Shown here in pieces: positions 40,761-57,070 of a stretch of DNA of 64,000 nucleotides. The DNA is from Mansonella perstans (Eukaryota; Nematoda; Chromadorea; Rhabditida; Onchocercidae): contig JBAMDO010000214.1 in the NCBI GenBank assembly GCA_037074765.1, positions 1 to 64,000 on the forward strand, in the 5' to 3' direction. Every line of letters starts with the position of its first letter. Position 1 is the first letter of the stretch. The notes below the pieces were generated by a model. It was given only the letters and a program-made list of their open reading frames with translations, was not told the origin of the DNA and did no database searches. A program made the position numbers and the translations under genes.

Positions 40761-41089
40761 TTAGATATTCCACGTATATTCAAGTGTTCCACGTATAATC
40801 ATGTATTTCACGTACATTCAGGTATCCCACGTGCTTCAAGTTTTTCACGCATATTCAAGTGTTTTATGTACATTCAAGTTTTTTCTCTGCATTCAAGTGT
40901 TTCATGTATATTCAAACATCTCACATACGCTCAAGTATTCCACATATATTTCAGTGTTTCATGTATATTTAAGTATTTCACGCATATTCAAACGTTTCAA
41001 TTGTATTTAAGTGTTCTCTTCAAGTGCTTCACGTACGTTCATGTCCTCACGTAAGTGTTCCACGCACATTCAAGTGTTTAACGTACACA
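40761..41089. repeat. 20-bp minisatellite, about 16 copies
   Basis: The unit is close to CACGTATATTCAAGTGTTTC and is repeated with substitutions and a few indels over about 330 bp. The array lies about 1.3 kb before the kinase start. Because the period is not a multiple of three, each frame gives a repetitive Y/H/S/F-rich pseudo-protein; these are not genes. Many units carry CACGT or ACGTAC. Confidence 0.85.
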
Positions 41090-42391
41090 TAAGGCAAAAA
41101 ACAAATTGCTGAAACTGCAAAATTTCACTACAGCAGCATTTGGAATAAAAAATGCCTTCTGAAAATAAGATTAGTGCTGATAAAATTAGTTTGTCAAAAA
41201 AAAAAACTTAAATTAAAAAATTAAATGAATTAGCGGATTAATAAATTAATTGTAATATTTTTTTGTTCATTTTTCAAATCCCTTGAAGATATTCAAAAAT
41301 TGTTAGAAATTACTTTTGACTAATAAAATTAGTTTACCAAAAAAAAAGCAAATAAATTAAAAAGTTAAATGCAAATAAATTAATCCACCAAAAAAAGAAA
41401 ATTAAGTTAAAAACTAAATAAATTAACCAGTTAATAAATCGAAAATATTTATTTTTGTTCTTTTTTAACTTCTTCAAAATTTTTAAAAATTATTTTTGAG
41501 GTATTTAAATTTTTAAAATGAAATACATATTGAAAATTCGCCGATAATTTATACCAAATACTTTGCAAAAAACAAGGAGGCAAGAAGAGGAGTCGAGAAA
41601 CATACAGAAATATATACAAAGAGTTATTTAATTTGATCAAGAGATGGGACAGTAGAATTTCAAAAAATTTCTGGTAGTTCCTGCTTAATATTGCAAATTA
41701 GTGCAGTTGCGAAACTTAACCTAAATATTTTAATGCGCAATATAATGCCTCATTTCGTAATTCCAGGTGTAACTCCTGGTTAAATGTAAGATTGGGAAAG
41801 ATTGCCAAAATTTTCAAATAATAGTACAAAAATTATGAAAAATTGAAAAGCTTAAAAAATTTAAGAAGAAAAAATGTTCTGTTTTTTTGATAATCTTTAA
41901 AAATTTTTTAATTACTATTACTATATTATTTTGAACATATATCTATACAATAGATGAAAGATTCAAATTTTAAAATATAAACTTTTGTAGGAAAATGGTA
42001 AAAATGAGCAAAAATTAATTAGCAAGACTATATGCAGATGTTAATTCTTGTTAATTAGTAGGACTATATGCATTGTTGATTTTTATTTCAGTTTCATCGA
42101 AAAAAGGATTGAATTTTCGACGCTTGAAAAATTTTTCAACAAAAAAAAGTAAAAAAAAACATTTGAAAAAAGCAAATAAATTAAAATTTTATATGCTTTC
42201 TATTTTTACAAATAATTTTTGCATAACTTAATTTTTGCTTAATTTATTAATTTGCATAAAAAAAATTTTTTGTTACAAATTAATAAAAATTTTACAAATT
42301 CTAATCAGGACAGCATTTTCTTCCACTTCTATTTTACTAAATAAACAATTCTCATTTGTGAACGGTCGGTCTCTTTCTTTTTTTCGTGCAT

Positions 42392-42394
42392 CAG
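42392..42394 (+). promoter_or_regulatory. 3' splice site just before the kinase ATG
   Basis: A pyrimidine-rich tract followed by GTGCATCAG lies 10 bases before the ATG at 42405. With no upstream coding exon visible, this suits a spliced-leader trans-splice acceptor or the end of a 5' UTR intron. Confidence 0.4.
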
Positions 42395-42404
42395 ACAAAT
42401 TTAC

Positions 42405-46325
<3,921 letters not shown>

Positions 46326-47117
46326 ATGATCCTGAAACTCTCGTATATATCTTGCAAAAAACTAGGTTTGCTACACTTATGTATACATTTTTTCGACAAT
46401 TAAACAACACAATTTTTAGCTATTGTTCTCATACAACAAATGTAGCCTTTCAAAAAGTAGGTCAAGTGCTATCGTGTATATGCATATACCACTAAAACAG
46501 TAAGATATTATTTGCTATTTTAAGGATGAAAAATCCAAAAATGATGATCGGATAGCCAATAATAATGGATGGAATTTTAAAAATTTGAATTAACAATATA
46601 GAATCAACGAATCTCTTGCGGAACATTTACAATTTCAATGAATTACTGATTAATAATGATCATACAATAACCACACAATAATTGATGATAGCAATGATCG
46701 TTTACCAGTGTGAATCACTGCTATAAATTTGCAAAAAAATAATGACAGGTCAAAGGTCATCACTTATGCAGAATGTTTGACGATCGCTGAAGATTATACA
46801 CATTTTTTTTACTAAAATTATTGAAAAAAAGTGAAAAGTCGGAAAAAAAAGAGAAAAACTTGAAACTAATGCTACCAGTTTATAATTACATAAATATCAT
46901 AACAAAATATAACAATTTTAAATGTCAAGGATTGTAAAAAGAAATGAACAAAAGCAAATTTAAAAACTAATATGAAAACAAATTTAAGAACTAATATGAA
47001 AAAGGTTTTTAGCTTTTTACTTCACATCTGATCACACTCAAAGTGGTCAAGGAAAAAGTGGATGTTGACGAATTATCACTGCCACTATCTTGAATAATTT
47101 ACTCATTTCACAAATGT

Positions 47118-47169
47118 AACACACACACACACACACACACACCACACACACACCACACACCACACACAC

Positions 47170-47214
<45 letters not shown>
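47118..47214. repeat. (CA)n dinucleotide microsatellite
   Basis: Nearly 100 bp of CA repeats with a few ACC/AAC interruptions. The minus strand reads as a Cys/Val-rich pseudo-protein, which is an artefact of the repeat. Confidence 0.95.
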
Positions 47215-49441
47215 CAAACATATGAGCAAAAACATAGGATTTTTTCAAAATCTGTTTTAGACAAATCATTCATTATATATGTGAGTTTTTAAATATTTGA
47301 TATCGAAATTAATCGAGTAAGTTAAGTAATTAATCAATAAAGCATAATTAATTAATGAAAGAGTAAATGCCGATAATGAAATGATGATTTTAAAAAAGGC
47401 AAGCTAAAATTGGTAAAATTGATTTTCGTGAAAATTATTCGATGAATGTTGATTACTTTGGTGAAATGTTTCATGAGCAGCATTTTTCTTGTAATTATAG
47501 GAATTTTATTGAATTTTAATGTAATTTATAGAATATGATATTCGGGTACTTAAATATAAATTTAATTAAATGAGGTTATTATTACAATTAAGAAAGATAG
47601 AAAGCCAAACAAATATGCCATAAAATTATAATTTATAAGCACAGATAATCAATAATAAATTAATTAGTAATGTACGACATATGAAAATGATTTTAAAAAA
47701 AGAGAGTACAGAATTTTTAATTCATTGAAATAAATTTAGTAAAATAAAATGAAAATAATAAAGCACACATTTCTCTAATTTGTTCTAAGCGGAAAGGATG
47801 GATGAGCATACCTAATTATGGAATTTTTAATTAAATAAATTGAAAGTAGCATACGATCAGTTATATGGGGAAAAAAACGAAGAAGCCATAATTATAAGAT
47901 TTCTAATATTCACATTTTCTAATACCTTAATTAAAATGATAAAAATTTTTTCAATCGAATAAATAAAAAGCAAATAACACTTTTTGGTGAAAGTAAATGA
48001 ATTTTCTAGCAAAAGTTTTTATTTAATTTGAAATACTATAATTTATACTTTTAAATTACAAATGCACATATATGTGTAAAATCATGAAGTAATTTTTGGA
48101 CAGAGCCCTTGTCTCTTGAATTCTTGTTAATAGTCAAAGCAGAAGCTAATTTAATCAAGCATCACAATTTGCTTTCATAACTCTGACCTTTTTTCCATTT
48201 AAGCTTTATAAGTTCATAGCTTAGCTAGAAATTAATATTGCGTCCAAAACCAATACTAAAAATGTAGCAATATTTGATTATATTAACAAATACGACTGTT
48301 ATTATTAATGTATTATTTATTTTTTTCTTAGTGGAATTTTGATAATTTTTAAAAGGCAAATGAGTAGTGAAATTGAAATGAATAGTGAGATAGAAGCAAA
48401 ATGTTGTTTACTACATATACAATGCTGATCAAAGGACGATTAATTTTAAATCAAACGATTAATTAATTTAGAATGAAACATTTATTATGAGACTGGTCAT
48501 ACTGATGAAAATATTTCCGATATTTCCGGTCTTTGGTAATTTTAAACTATCTGAGCAGTTGGAAAGGAAAAAGGCGAAAACCAGTTTATGTGGTGGTCAA
48601 ATTTTGATTCAAACAAAATTCAAATTCAATAATTTTATTGTTGCATTGTAGCAATTTGTAGCGATTGTTTAGTTAGAAAGTATGCATGATAGATATTTTG
48701 TCAATGCGAAAAATTTTTTGATAACTGCAAATTTCATTTATAAGTCGTATTTTTTCCGCTTTAATCAATTATTGTAAGAATTTTAATTACCAATAACTTT
48801 TAATTAATCATTTCATGGTCAGCTTTTTAAGATTAAAATGATTCTAATTAATTATTTTCACAAATTGCGATAATTAGGATATCATGCATTATTCAAATAT
48901 ATTTTTGAACAAATTTTTTGCAAGCGTTAATCTCTTTAAAGCTAAATTAATTAAAAATCTAAAAATTTTGTTCCTTCAATTCTATCAAAGAAAAAATTCA
49001 CAATATATTATTTATCAATGAAATTTTAATATCAATCATATCAAAATGATCTTTTTCGATTTTAACAGTATTTTATTGCTAATAATTGAAATATAAATAA
49101 CATGAAATTAATTAAATTGAAAAATCAAATCTTATCTGTTCCTTGAATTCCATGCCATTTTCAATATGATCATCTGATCTATTGCGTTTATATTGTGAAG
49201 AGAAAAGGAAATGGAGTTTTTATAATCTAAATTGAAAATTTGATCTAAATTAAAATCAGATAGAAAAAAATTGCAAATAAATATTAAATAGAAAATAAAT
49301 CGTGAAAATTATTCAACAAATTGCCATAGTACAACATATTTTCATTAATAATTAAATTTTTCAAAAATTTTCTTTTAACAGTTCTTTTCAGCATCTTTTT
49401 CTTTTCACTTTTTTTAAAACATTTCCAATACGAATATTTAT

Positions 49442-49463
49442 TTGCAAAGCTGAAACTTAAAGA

Positions 49464-49497
<34 letters not shown>

Positions 49498-49719
49498 GCG
49501 GCTTAATTTGACTCAACACGGGAAAACTCACCTGGCCCGGACACCGTGAGGATTGACAGATTGAGAGCTCTTTCATGATTCGGTGGTTGGTGGTGCATGG
49601 CCGTTCTTAGTTGGTGGAGTGATTTGTCTGGTTTATTCCGATAACGAGCGAGACTCTAGCCTACTAAATAGTTACTGGATAATTTTGTCCAGACAACTTC
49701 TTAGAGGGACAAGCGGTGT
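49442..49719 (+). rRNA. dispersed fragment of nuclear 18S rRNA (pseudogene)
   Basis: About 275 bp matches the universally conserved central/3' part of eukaryotic small-subunit rRNA, in sense orientation. Landmarks are GCTGAAACTTAAAGAAATTG, GACGGAAGGGCACCACCAGG, GCGGCTTAATTTGACTCAAC, GGTGGTGCATGGCCGTTCTT, GTTTATTCCGATAACGAGCG and CTTCTTAGAGGGACAAGCGG. Similarity stops abruptly: AT-rich intergenic DNA lies on both sides, and after GCGGTGT the next conserved 18S bases are missing. It cannot be a functional rRNA gene. The excellent preservation suggests a recent insertion of an rDNA piece, or an assembly join. The exact ends are uncertain by a few bases. Confidence 0.95.
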
Positions 49720-49910
49720 ATTATATATAATATACTGTTCTATGCATAGTGCTATAATAAAAATATTAAAATCATTACAAAATACCTGTAAATGTAGATA
49801 ATAAGAATACGTCATTGTGTTTCATTGTAATACTTACAATACAATCTTACAAATATACTAAAATGAAATGATATACTGTTGTAGAGATGGAACGATAATA
49901 CGAATTCGGC

Positions 49911-50160
49911 ATATCATTTCGCCGCTCCTACTACGGATAAAAAATATCATTTCAGTATTTCTAGTATAAATAGGAATATCATTTGAATACTTCTAGGACG
50001 AATAGAAATATCATTCCAGTATTTCTAGTACAAATAGGAATATCATTTCAGTGCTTTTAATACGAATAGAAATATCATTTCGGTACTTCTAGTACAAATC
50101 AGGATATACTCCAGTACTTCTAGTATGAATAAGAACATCAATACTTTTACTACAAATAGG
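49911..50160. repeat. 32-bp minisatellite, about 8 copies
   Basis: The consensus is close to ATATCATTTCAGTAYTTCTA followed by GTACAAATAGGA. About eight units occur, each differing by several substitutions; the last two are shortened. The array begins about 190 bp after the end of the 18S fragment. Confidence 0.85.
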
Positions 50161-51280
50161 AAAATCAAGATACAATACAGCATTGTTGTTGCAGCGATAA
50201 GATGAAAATATTTTGATAAAAAAAAAATTAATAATAATAAATGACGATGTACTTCATTCGATGAAATTTGCGGTCATCAACACACTTTAGTAATCAATTT
50301 ATTTCTTTCAATAATTTATCGCTGACCATTTCTAAACACCATCATCATTCCTTGATGAAATTTCTACACTCATATTTCTATTCCATTTCTCTTTATCATT
50401 ATCATTATCATCACCATCACCATCATTATTGTCATCGTCATTTTCAAATTTCCATCATTTTTTTTGCAATAATATTATTAGATTAATTATAAGAATTTCA
50501 TTTTTTTTTAAATTAAAGAAAAATTTAAAAGTATTACAAAACAATTTCATTATTACTGCAGAAAGATAATACATTTAATCAATTAATAAAAGTAATTATT
50601 AAAGACAATAGAGGTAATGCATTTAAATTCTTAAATCAATTAATTACATTTTCGTTGTTTTTTTTTCTTATAATCAAAAAATCAAAGATTAATAATCCAA
50701 ATATATCTTTGCTCATTATTATTTAGTACAAATATATAACTTACTGATTAATTAATTAAGTGATTAAAGTTCTATTTAAATGGATCATTTCTTTTGAATT
50801 AGGTAAAAATTTCATGCCTATTTCTATATCATATTATTTACTGCAATTTTCTAATTCTTCTACAAAATCATTGAATGATTTCTCTCTGATAATGATTGCA
50901 AAAGTTCAATCAATTTTAATTCTTTATTATTCGTCTTTTTTTTTCTTTTTTAAATTGATCAGGTATTTTAATAGGTCACCATCGTACATCAAATAAAAAT
51001 TTGAATTACGAACTTTCTTAAATCTCTTTGTAATTCATACACAACCACAGACATTAATGGCAATTGTTACAATATTTCACTGTGTTTTATTTCAATTTTT
51101 TTCCTTTTTTTTCCTTTGTTGGAAATTTTAAAAATAGTTTTTTCCTAAAAGTTATAAGAATGCTTGCTTTTGCAAAAAAAAAAAATATTTAAAAAATTCG
51201 GAAATAGTAAATTTACAATAATATCTTAAAAATTATCATTTTTTCTTTCATGTTCTTAACTTATTTTTGCTACTTTTTTT

Positions 51281-51283
51281 CAG
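51281..51283 (+). promoter_or_regulatory. 3' splice site before the methyltransferase ATG
   Basis: A strong acceptor, CTACTTTTTTTCAG, ends at 51283, 35 bases before the proposed ATG. No in-frame coding exon precedes it. It suits a spliced-leader acceptor or the end of a 5' UTR intron. Confidence 0.5.
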
Positions 51284-51318
51284 ATTTGAATTATCTATTT
51301 TTCGCTTTATTTTTTTGG

Positions 51319-54300
51319 ATGATTTCAAAGAGGAATTATTTTGGTTTTAATTTGTATCAAATCATTTCACGCTTTATCATCATTCCACTAATCAAACGGT
51401 TGGATAATTAATGTTATTTGAAACATTCATACTGTTGCTGTTATTGTTGTTGTCTTATTGTTTTTATCGTTATTATTATTGTTGTTATTGTTGTTGTCTC
51501 TGTTGCTGTTGTTGTTATTGTTATTGTTGCTGCTTCTGTCGCTGTTATCGATGTTACTGTTTGTCATTGTTGCTGTTTTTAGTAGTTTTTCAAATTATGC
51601 ATGATCCATTTATTAAAATTTAGCTTTCGACAAATTAAATAATGATAATTATTGTTATGAAATTTCCTTGTAAAAATGAAATTTAATTCAAGTTAATGTT
51701 AAACATCAAAAATAAATTATTTTATTGGATGCTAGATGATATGTTTTATTTCTTCATCATCTTCATTAACCATACACTTTGAGGTATTAATTTTTTTAGT
51801 TACTTTAATGGAATTATAAAACAAGCACCGGAATCATTATCAGTAATTTTACCTGGCATAAATTGCAAATTACATTTTGGTAGTAATATCACTGAAGGAG
51901 TAATTCGGTTCGTTTTATTCAGAAAAACAAAAAAAGGCGAAGTTTCACTTTTCACTTTGATGTTTTCTTAAAATTTTTTAAAAAAATACGGCATCATTTT
52001 CATGTTCAAATTTTGTTTTGTATTTTTTGAGAGTAAAATATTTCTTATAGTTTTCATTTTTTTTTTTTTTTTTTATACAGAATAATTCAATTAAATTTAA
52101 ATAATTGACTTCATAGAAAATTTTATTTTCACCACTTATAATATACAAATAATATATGTATAATATTCAAATCAATAAAATAAGTAAATAATAGGACAAA
52201 AAATAATAATAATTTTTTTTTAGATCGAAAAAATCTGATGAAATTTTACCAGTTACATTACTCATTCATAAACCAATCAGTTTTTGTTTACGAATGCTTT
52301 TGGATCCAAAAATTGGCCTTGGTGAAGCGTATATGTCTGAGGATTGGGATGTGCAATCAAGAATACAGGATTTTTTGGCATTATTTATACGCGCTAAACG
52401 TTAGAGTTTTGCTCATTGATATTTATTGTATTCAAATCGTTTAATTTGTGCTTAAATATTTTGTAAATCTATTAACAGTTAATTTGAAACAGTTAATTCT
52501 TTTTTCCATTTCCATTAAAAATCAAAAACACAAACAAGAAGAAAATTAATTCAACGACTTTTTTTTTATTCTTATTACTAATTGTTACGGAGAAATTAAA
52601 TAGTTTAAAATAAACTTTTTTTTTCTTTTTATTTTTCAAACAAAAAAACAACTTTTAATTTGGTTTAATATTAATTAATTTGAAGTAAAGAGAATCAATA
52701 AAAATTCATTGATAACTTGATAAATTTACAAAAAAAAGTAAATCCAAAATTATTTAAAGTCAGAAGATTTTTATTTTTTCAAAATTTTGTTTATTTTTTA
52801 AATTAATAGTTTCGAATTAAGTTTAGATATTTTGATACCATTATTAAGTGTGATAGCATTTTTTTTAGGTTATAATAATACGATAAAAAAACAACGACAA
52901 ACTAATGAATGGTTTAAAAAATTGTCCAATTTATTAATTAATTTGTTTGTTCAATTAATTCGATCAATTATTTCATTTATCAATGTAATACAACACTATT
53001 ATCATGCTAATTCACTATACGGTAGCGCAAAAAATATTCATGAACATTATGATCTTGGCGATGATATGTTTAGCTTATTTCTTGATCCATCGATGACTTA
53101 TTCATGTGCATTTTTTAAAGGTTATTTTTTAATTTTTAAAGGATTTAAAAAAAAAATATTTTATAAAAAAGAATAATATTTGTTTATTGATTATATATTT
53201 TGCCATATGCGATAAATAAATTACTAATAATAATAAAGTATCATTTTTTTGCAAAAAAGATAAGGAAAACTTGTAAATTTCAATCTTCAAGGATTTCATT
53301 TTAAATTTTGCGCAAATTTTTAAGTAATTCATTTTGAATTTTAGCTCAAATTTTTAGCATATTTCATTTAAATGCCTATCTAAATGTGCAATAAAATTTA
53401 TTTCTGAAGAATTATTAAATTATAAATAATAATGAAGGATTTTGTAACAAAAGATAAAATTAAAAAACCGACCAAATATTTTTGGTTTCATTTTTAATTT
53501 TATTTTTATTTTTTAAATTAGTTCTTAATTATTCTATTACGTAATAATATGGTTCATTTTAGCGATTCCATCTTATCCAATCACCCATTATGACAATAAA
53601 TTACTTGAGGAAGCTCAAATGCGAAAATATGATCAAATTTATCATGAAATAAATCTTAAATCTGATGATCGAATATTGGAAATTGGTTGTGGTTGGGGTG
53701 CATGCGCAATGCGTGCTGTGAAATGCTATGGATGCAAATGGACCGGTTTAACAATTTCAATGGAACAATTTAAAACTGTTCAAAAAAAAATTAATGATTG
53801 CAAATTACAGGATAAAATTAATGTCAAATTGTTAGATTATCGGTTAGTTGTCAGCTACTAACTTGGAATTGCAAAATTAGCAATTTGATTAATGAAATTT
53901 GAAAGTGCTTTTTATTAAATTTATTGTTGGTAAATTTAAAAAAATTAAAAATTGCTAAAATTAATTAATTAATTATTCGCTGAGTTAAATAAAATAGAAA
54001 TGAAAGTTTTAAATTGATTTGCTTAATAATTTAAATTCAAATTTTAAAAAATTCTCGCACTTTATTTTTTCAATGGTTTAAAATCAATTGATTTGAAAAA
54101 AAAATGCCTAAATATGCAAATTTTTGTAAAAAAAGAAAATCAATTTTCTCGAATTTTGTGCAAATTGTATTCATTTGTTTTTAAACAAACGAGCAATTTA
54201 AGCATTCAGGTAAAATATCCATACAAATATGCAATAATTCATTAACACTGGTAATGAAATATTATTTGCACTAATTTATAAATATTATTTGCAGTAATTT

Positions 54301-55302
54301 ATTCTAATATTTTAAATTATTCGTCCAGTCTAATTAAATTAATTATTGCGAAAGAAATTTTGAAAATTTATTCGTGAATTAGTCATCTTTATTTTTTTGT
54401 TTATAGACTAGAAAGCGATATTTATGATAAAATTATTGCGATTGAAATGATTGAAGCAGTTGGACATGAATATTTGCCAAAGTTTTTTGAAATTTTACGT
54501 GATCGATTACGTCCTGGCGGTATAGCTTACTTACAGGTATAAGTAAGATTTAATAAGTTAAGTAAGTAGGTTTTTTTTTAAAACGACGCTTTTTTTTGCC
54601 GATTACAGGGTCTTTTAAATTTGAAAAAAGTATATTTATTTATTATTATTTTTTTTAGGCAATAACATATCCTGAATTAAATTACGACCGATATCGTCGA
54701 TCAAGTGATTTTATTAAGAAACATATATTTCCCGGTGGACATTTGCCATCTGAACGAGCAATTAGAGAAGCATTACCGCCTGAATTGTCAATTACAAAAA
54801 TAATTCATATTGGACAGCACTATGCGCCAACTTTGGATTTATGGCACTGGTAAGTTATAATTTAAGATTAACTTGAATTGAGTTTGGAATTTTATAAGAA
54901 AAAAAATGTATTTGAAATTATTATCAAAATAAGTGAGTTTTACTCATGATAAAATTTTAAAAGAATTATGATTGAAAAATGAAAGAATTTTCAAAATTTG
55001 GGAAGATTTAATTTTTTTTTAAATACCTTAAAATTTGCTATTTGAAAAAGTGAAAATATTGGCAAATGATAAATGGGACGATATGATAGAATTATTTGAA
55101 ATTTCTAATTTGAATTTTTATTTGAAATGTAGCAAAGCAAAAAAATTACAGTGCATGGATGGAAAATGAAGAAAAAATTCTAAAACTTGGCTATTCGCGA
55201 AAATTTCATCGTAAATGGCAGTTTTATTTTGCACTGTGTTCTACGTTATTTAGATATTCGCATATTGATACCTTACAAATACGTATTGAAAAATCTGTAT
55301 AA
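51319..55302 (+). CDS. cyclopropane-fatty-acid synthase-like SAM methyltransferase, 8 exons, 469 aa
   Basis: Family enzymes transfer a methylene group from S-adenosylmethionine to a double bond of a phospholipid acyl chain, or perform a related lipid methylation, at membranes. Exons: 51319-51398, 51800-51907, 52224-52399, 52827-53120, 53563-53842, 54407-54536, 54659-54849 and 55152-55302. Motifs in order: GLGEAYMSEDWDV about 95-107; hydrophobic LIPLLSVIAFFLGY 124-137; HEHYDLGDDMF 193-203; DPSMTYSCAFFK 208-219; SAM loop EIGCGWG 259-265; TGLTISMEQ; LLDYR; EMIEAVGHEY 326-335; YRRSSDFIKKHIFPGGHLPS 368-387; IGQHYAPTLDLW 407-418. By memory of the E. coli enzyme, bicarbonate ligands Cys139, Glu239, Ile268 and Tyr317 correspond to Cys215, Glu329, Ile358 and Tyr411; His266 is Gln356. 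The wording looks closest to plant and protist members. Exon 1 is chosen on phase and its upstream acceptor and is the weakest part. Convergent with the dehydrogenase downstream. Confidence 0.87.
51422..51560. repeat. (TTG/CTG)n imperfect trinucleotide tract
   Basis: Interrupted TTG, CTG and TTA units lie in the first intron of the methyltransferase gene. The overlapping open frame is Leu/Cys/Tyr-rich and best explained by the repeat. Confidence 0.75.
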
Positions 55303-57070
55303 TTTTGTCAAATAAATTGTTCATTTATCTATTATCAATTAATTATTAATATCATTTGAGCGATTAAAATCAATACTTAAAATTTAAATTAATCACAATA
55401 TAGCAATAATTTCGAGCAATTTAAATTGATCGAAAATTATTAAATATTAATAAAATTTTTTCTCCCAATCCTGTGAACATTTGCATAATTTTAAATTTTG
55501 CAATGCAATTTTTTTGCATGAACAAAAAATTACTGGCCGTCATCAGTACCGTCATCAGTATTTATTTTTAGTTGCTTTCTTGTTAATATAAGTATGGAAG
55601 TTCTGAAATTGAATCAAATTTTGTTCCTTCAAATTTCGGTAAAATTTTAATTATATTTAATGAGTAAGAAAATTTTTAATATCTGTATATCATTGCCAAT
55701 TATGAATTTTAAAACTGATTTCTTATCATTTTATGCCTGTATGGTTAATCGATTATTTACTGATTAATTAATTAGTAAAGAGCAATCAAGTATAATTAAT
55801 TTATATTCTACGTGTTGCTTTACATTACAGAAATTTTAACACAGTATAACGAGAGTATTTCGAAGAATTAGCAATGACTAAAAGAAGAACTAAAAAATGA
55901 GTTAAAAATTTTGAAAGTATAAATTGCGCATAATTAATTTGAATAAATTAAATGTGCAAAAAAAAACCATAAAAATATTGATTTGTAAAGAGAAAAAATT
56001 GCTTGAAAACAAGAAAATTTTTAAAAGCAGCAAAAAAATAAAAGATTAATTGGGGGTTTCATCATTTCAAAGAGTATCCAGTTTCTGTGTATGTATTCTT
56101 GAAAAAAAAAAAGCATTTCTGATTTCGAAAGAATGCAAGGAAGTATTAAAAAAGTAATTTAAAAAAAAATGAAATGGAAGAATTTTATCCGGAAGGATTT
56201 TTTTTTTTCGTTCGGAACAAAAGGGTAAAATTATGATTGTTACAATTCATAATGATAATTTTTTAGGAAAATAATGATAGCAAACAACTGAAGATAAAGG
56301 AAAAAATGACTAATAATTTTCGAGCATTGGTATAATTTACATTCGATATTTAATGCAATGTCATTCTTTTTTTTAATCGTAATTACGCCAATAATTTTAT
56401 AATAATGTAGCAAAAATGCATTCTATCCTAACTTTAAAATTTTTTTTTTTACAGTTACTTCATTACAATATGAATTTGGTATAAGCTGATTTCAGTCAAT
56501 TTTAATAGTTATTATATTACAATATGCATTTGGTGATAAACTATTTTCACTACATGACTGCTTCATTATTTTTATCACATTTCTCAATCAAATTTCTCCT
56601 GAGTTAAAATAACTGATCCAGAATTTTTATTGTAATGAAATAAAGAAATGCATAAGATGAAACGAATAATTTTAAAACAAAAAAAGAAAACAGGTTTCCT
56701 TCACCGGTTTTACCATTCAGGTTTCTAGATTATGCTAGATGATAAATTATACCATATGAAAGACCAAAAAAAAATTAAGTTATTTCGACATTAAAGAATT
56801 TTCAAGAAGGAAAAAAATAAATGATTAGGAAATAACTCGCGACTTAACTGATATCTTTATTTAGCTATGTTTTTTTTTTTTTTTGCAGAGGAACAAATAA
56901 TGATTAGTTCATTGGTTTCCGGATCAAATTTTAAATGCAAATTTTTTTGAAATAAAAATTGAAAATATTGACTATGAGGTATCAAATAAAAAGGCGACGT
57001 GATGAGTGAATGAGAAAGAATATTTCTTTTAAGAACGTATATTTGTTGAAGTATTGTAATCGTGTCATAA
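55303..57070. other. intergenic region between convergent genes
   Basis: About 1.8 kb of AT-rich sequence with no exon seen. AATAAA at 55311-55316 lies only 9 bases after the methyltransferase stop and would give a very short 3' UTR. On the minus strand AATAAA at 56861-56856 lies about 210 bases after the dehydrogenase stop and is a reasonable polyadenylation signal for it. Confidence 0.5.

Larger units (their letters stand above)
34286..42404. other. intergenic region between cyclin D and the kinase
   Basis: About 8.1 kb without a gene I can support. A possible cyclin D polyadenylation signal AATAAA lies at 34884-34889, about 600 bp after the stop. Long F- and L-rich open frames, for example 36269-36700, come from T-rich sequence. 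The region holds TG-rich stretches near 36170-36250, a CAA/CCA tract at 37275-37350, a possible decayed coding remnant at 39263-39634 and a 20-bp minisatellite at 40761-41089. Confidence 0.6.
46326..51318. other. intergenic region between the kinase and the methyltransferase
   Basis: About 5 kb with no protein-coding gene that I can support. Notable contents are a 19-bp direct duplication just upstream within the last kinase intron (46165-46200), the (CA)n tract at 47118-47214, an 18S rRNA fragment at 49442-49719, a 32-bp minisatellite at 49911-50160, and otherwise AT-rich unique sequence. Confidence 0.6.

Noticed and set aside
40801..41054. Two overlapping frames rich in Tyr, His, Ser and Phe
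   Set aside because: Products of the 20-bp minisatellite; the period is not a multiple of three and the repeats show no coding constraint.
51411..51623. 70-codon Leu/Cys/Tyr-rich frame that looks like a signal or membrane segment
   Set aside because: Encoded by a TTG/CTG repeat in an intron. A better first exon for the methyltransferase lies at 51319-51398 with the right phase.
52238..52444. 68-codon frame across methyltransferase exon 3
   Set aside because: Wrong frame; the correct frame of the same bases gives the GLGEAYM family motif.
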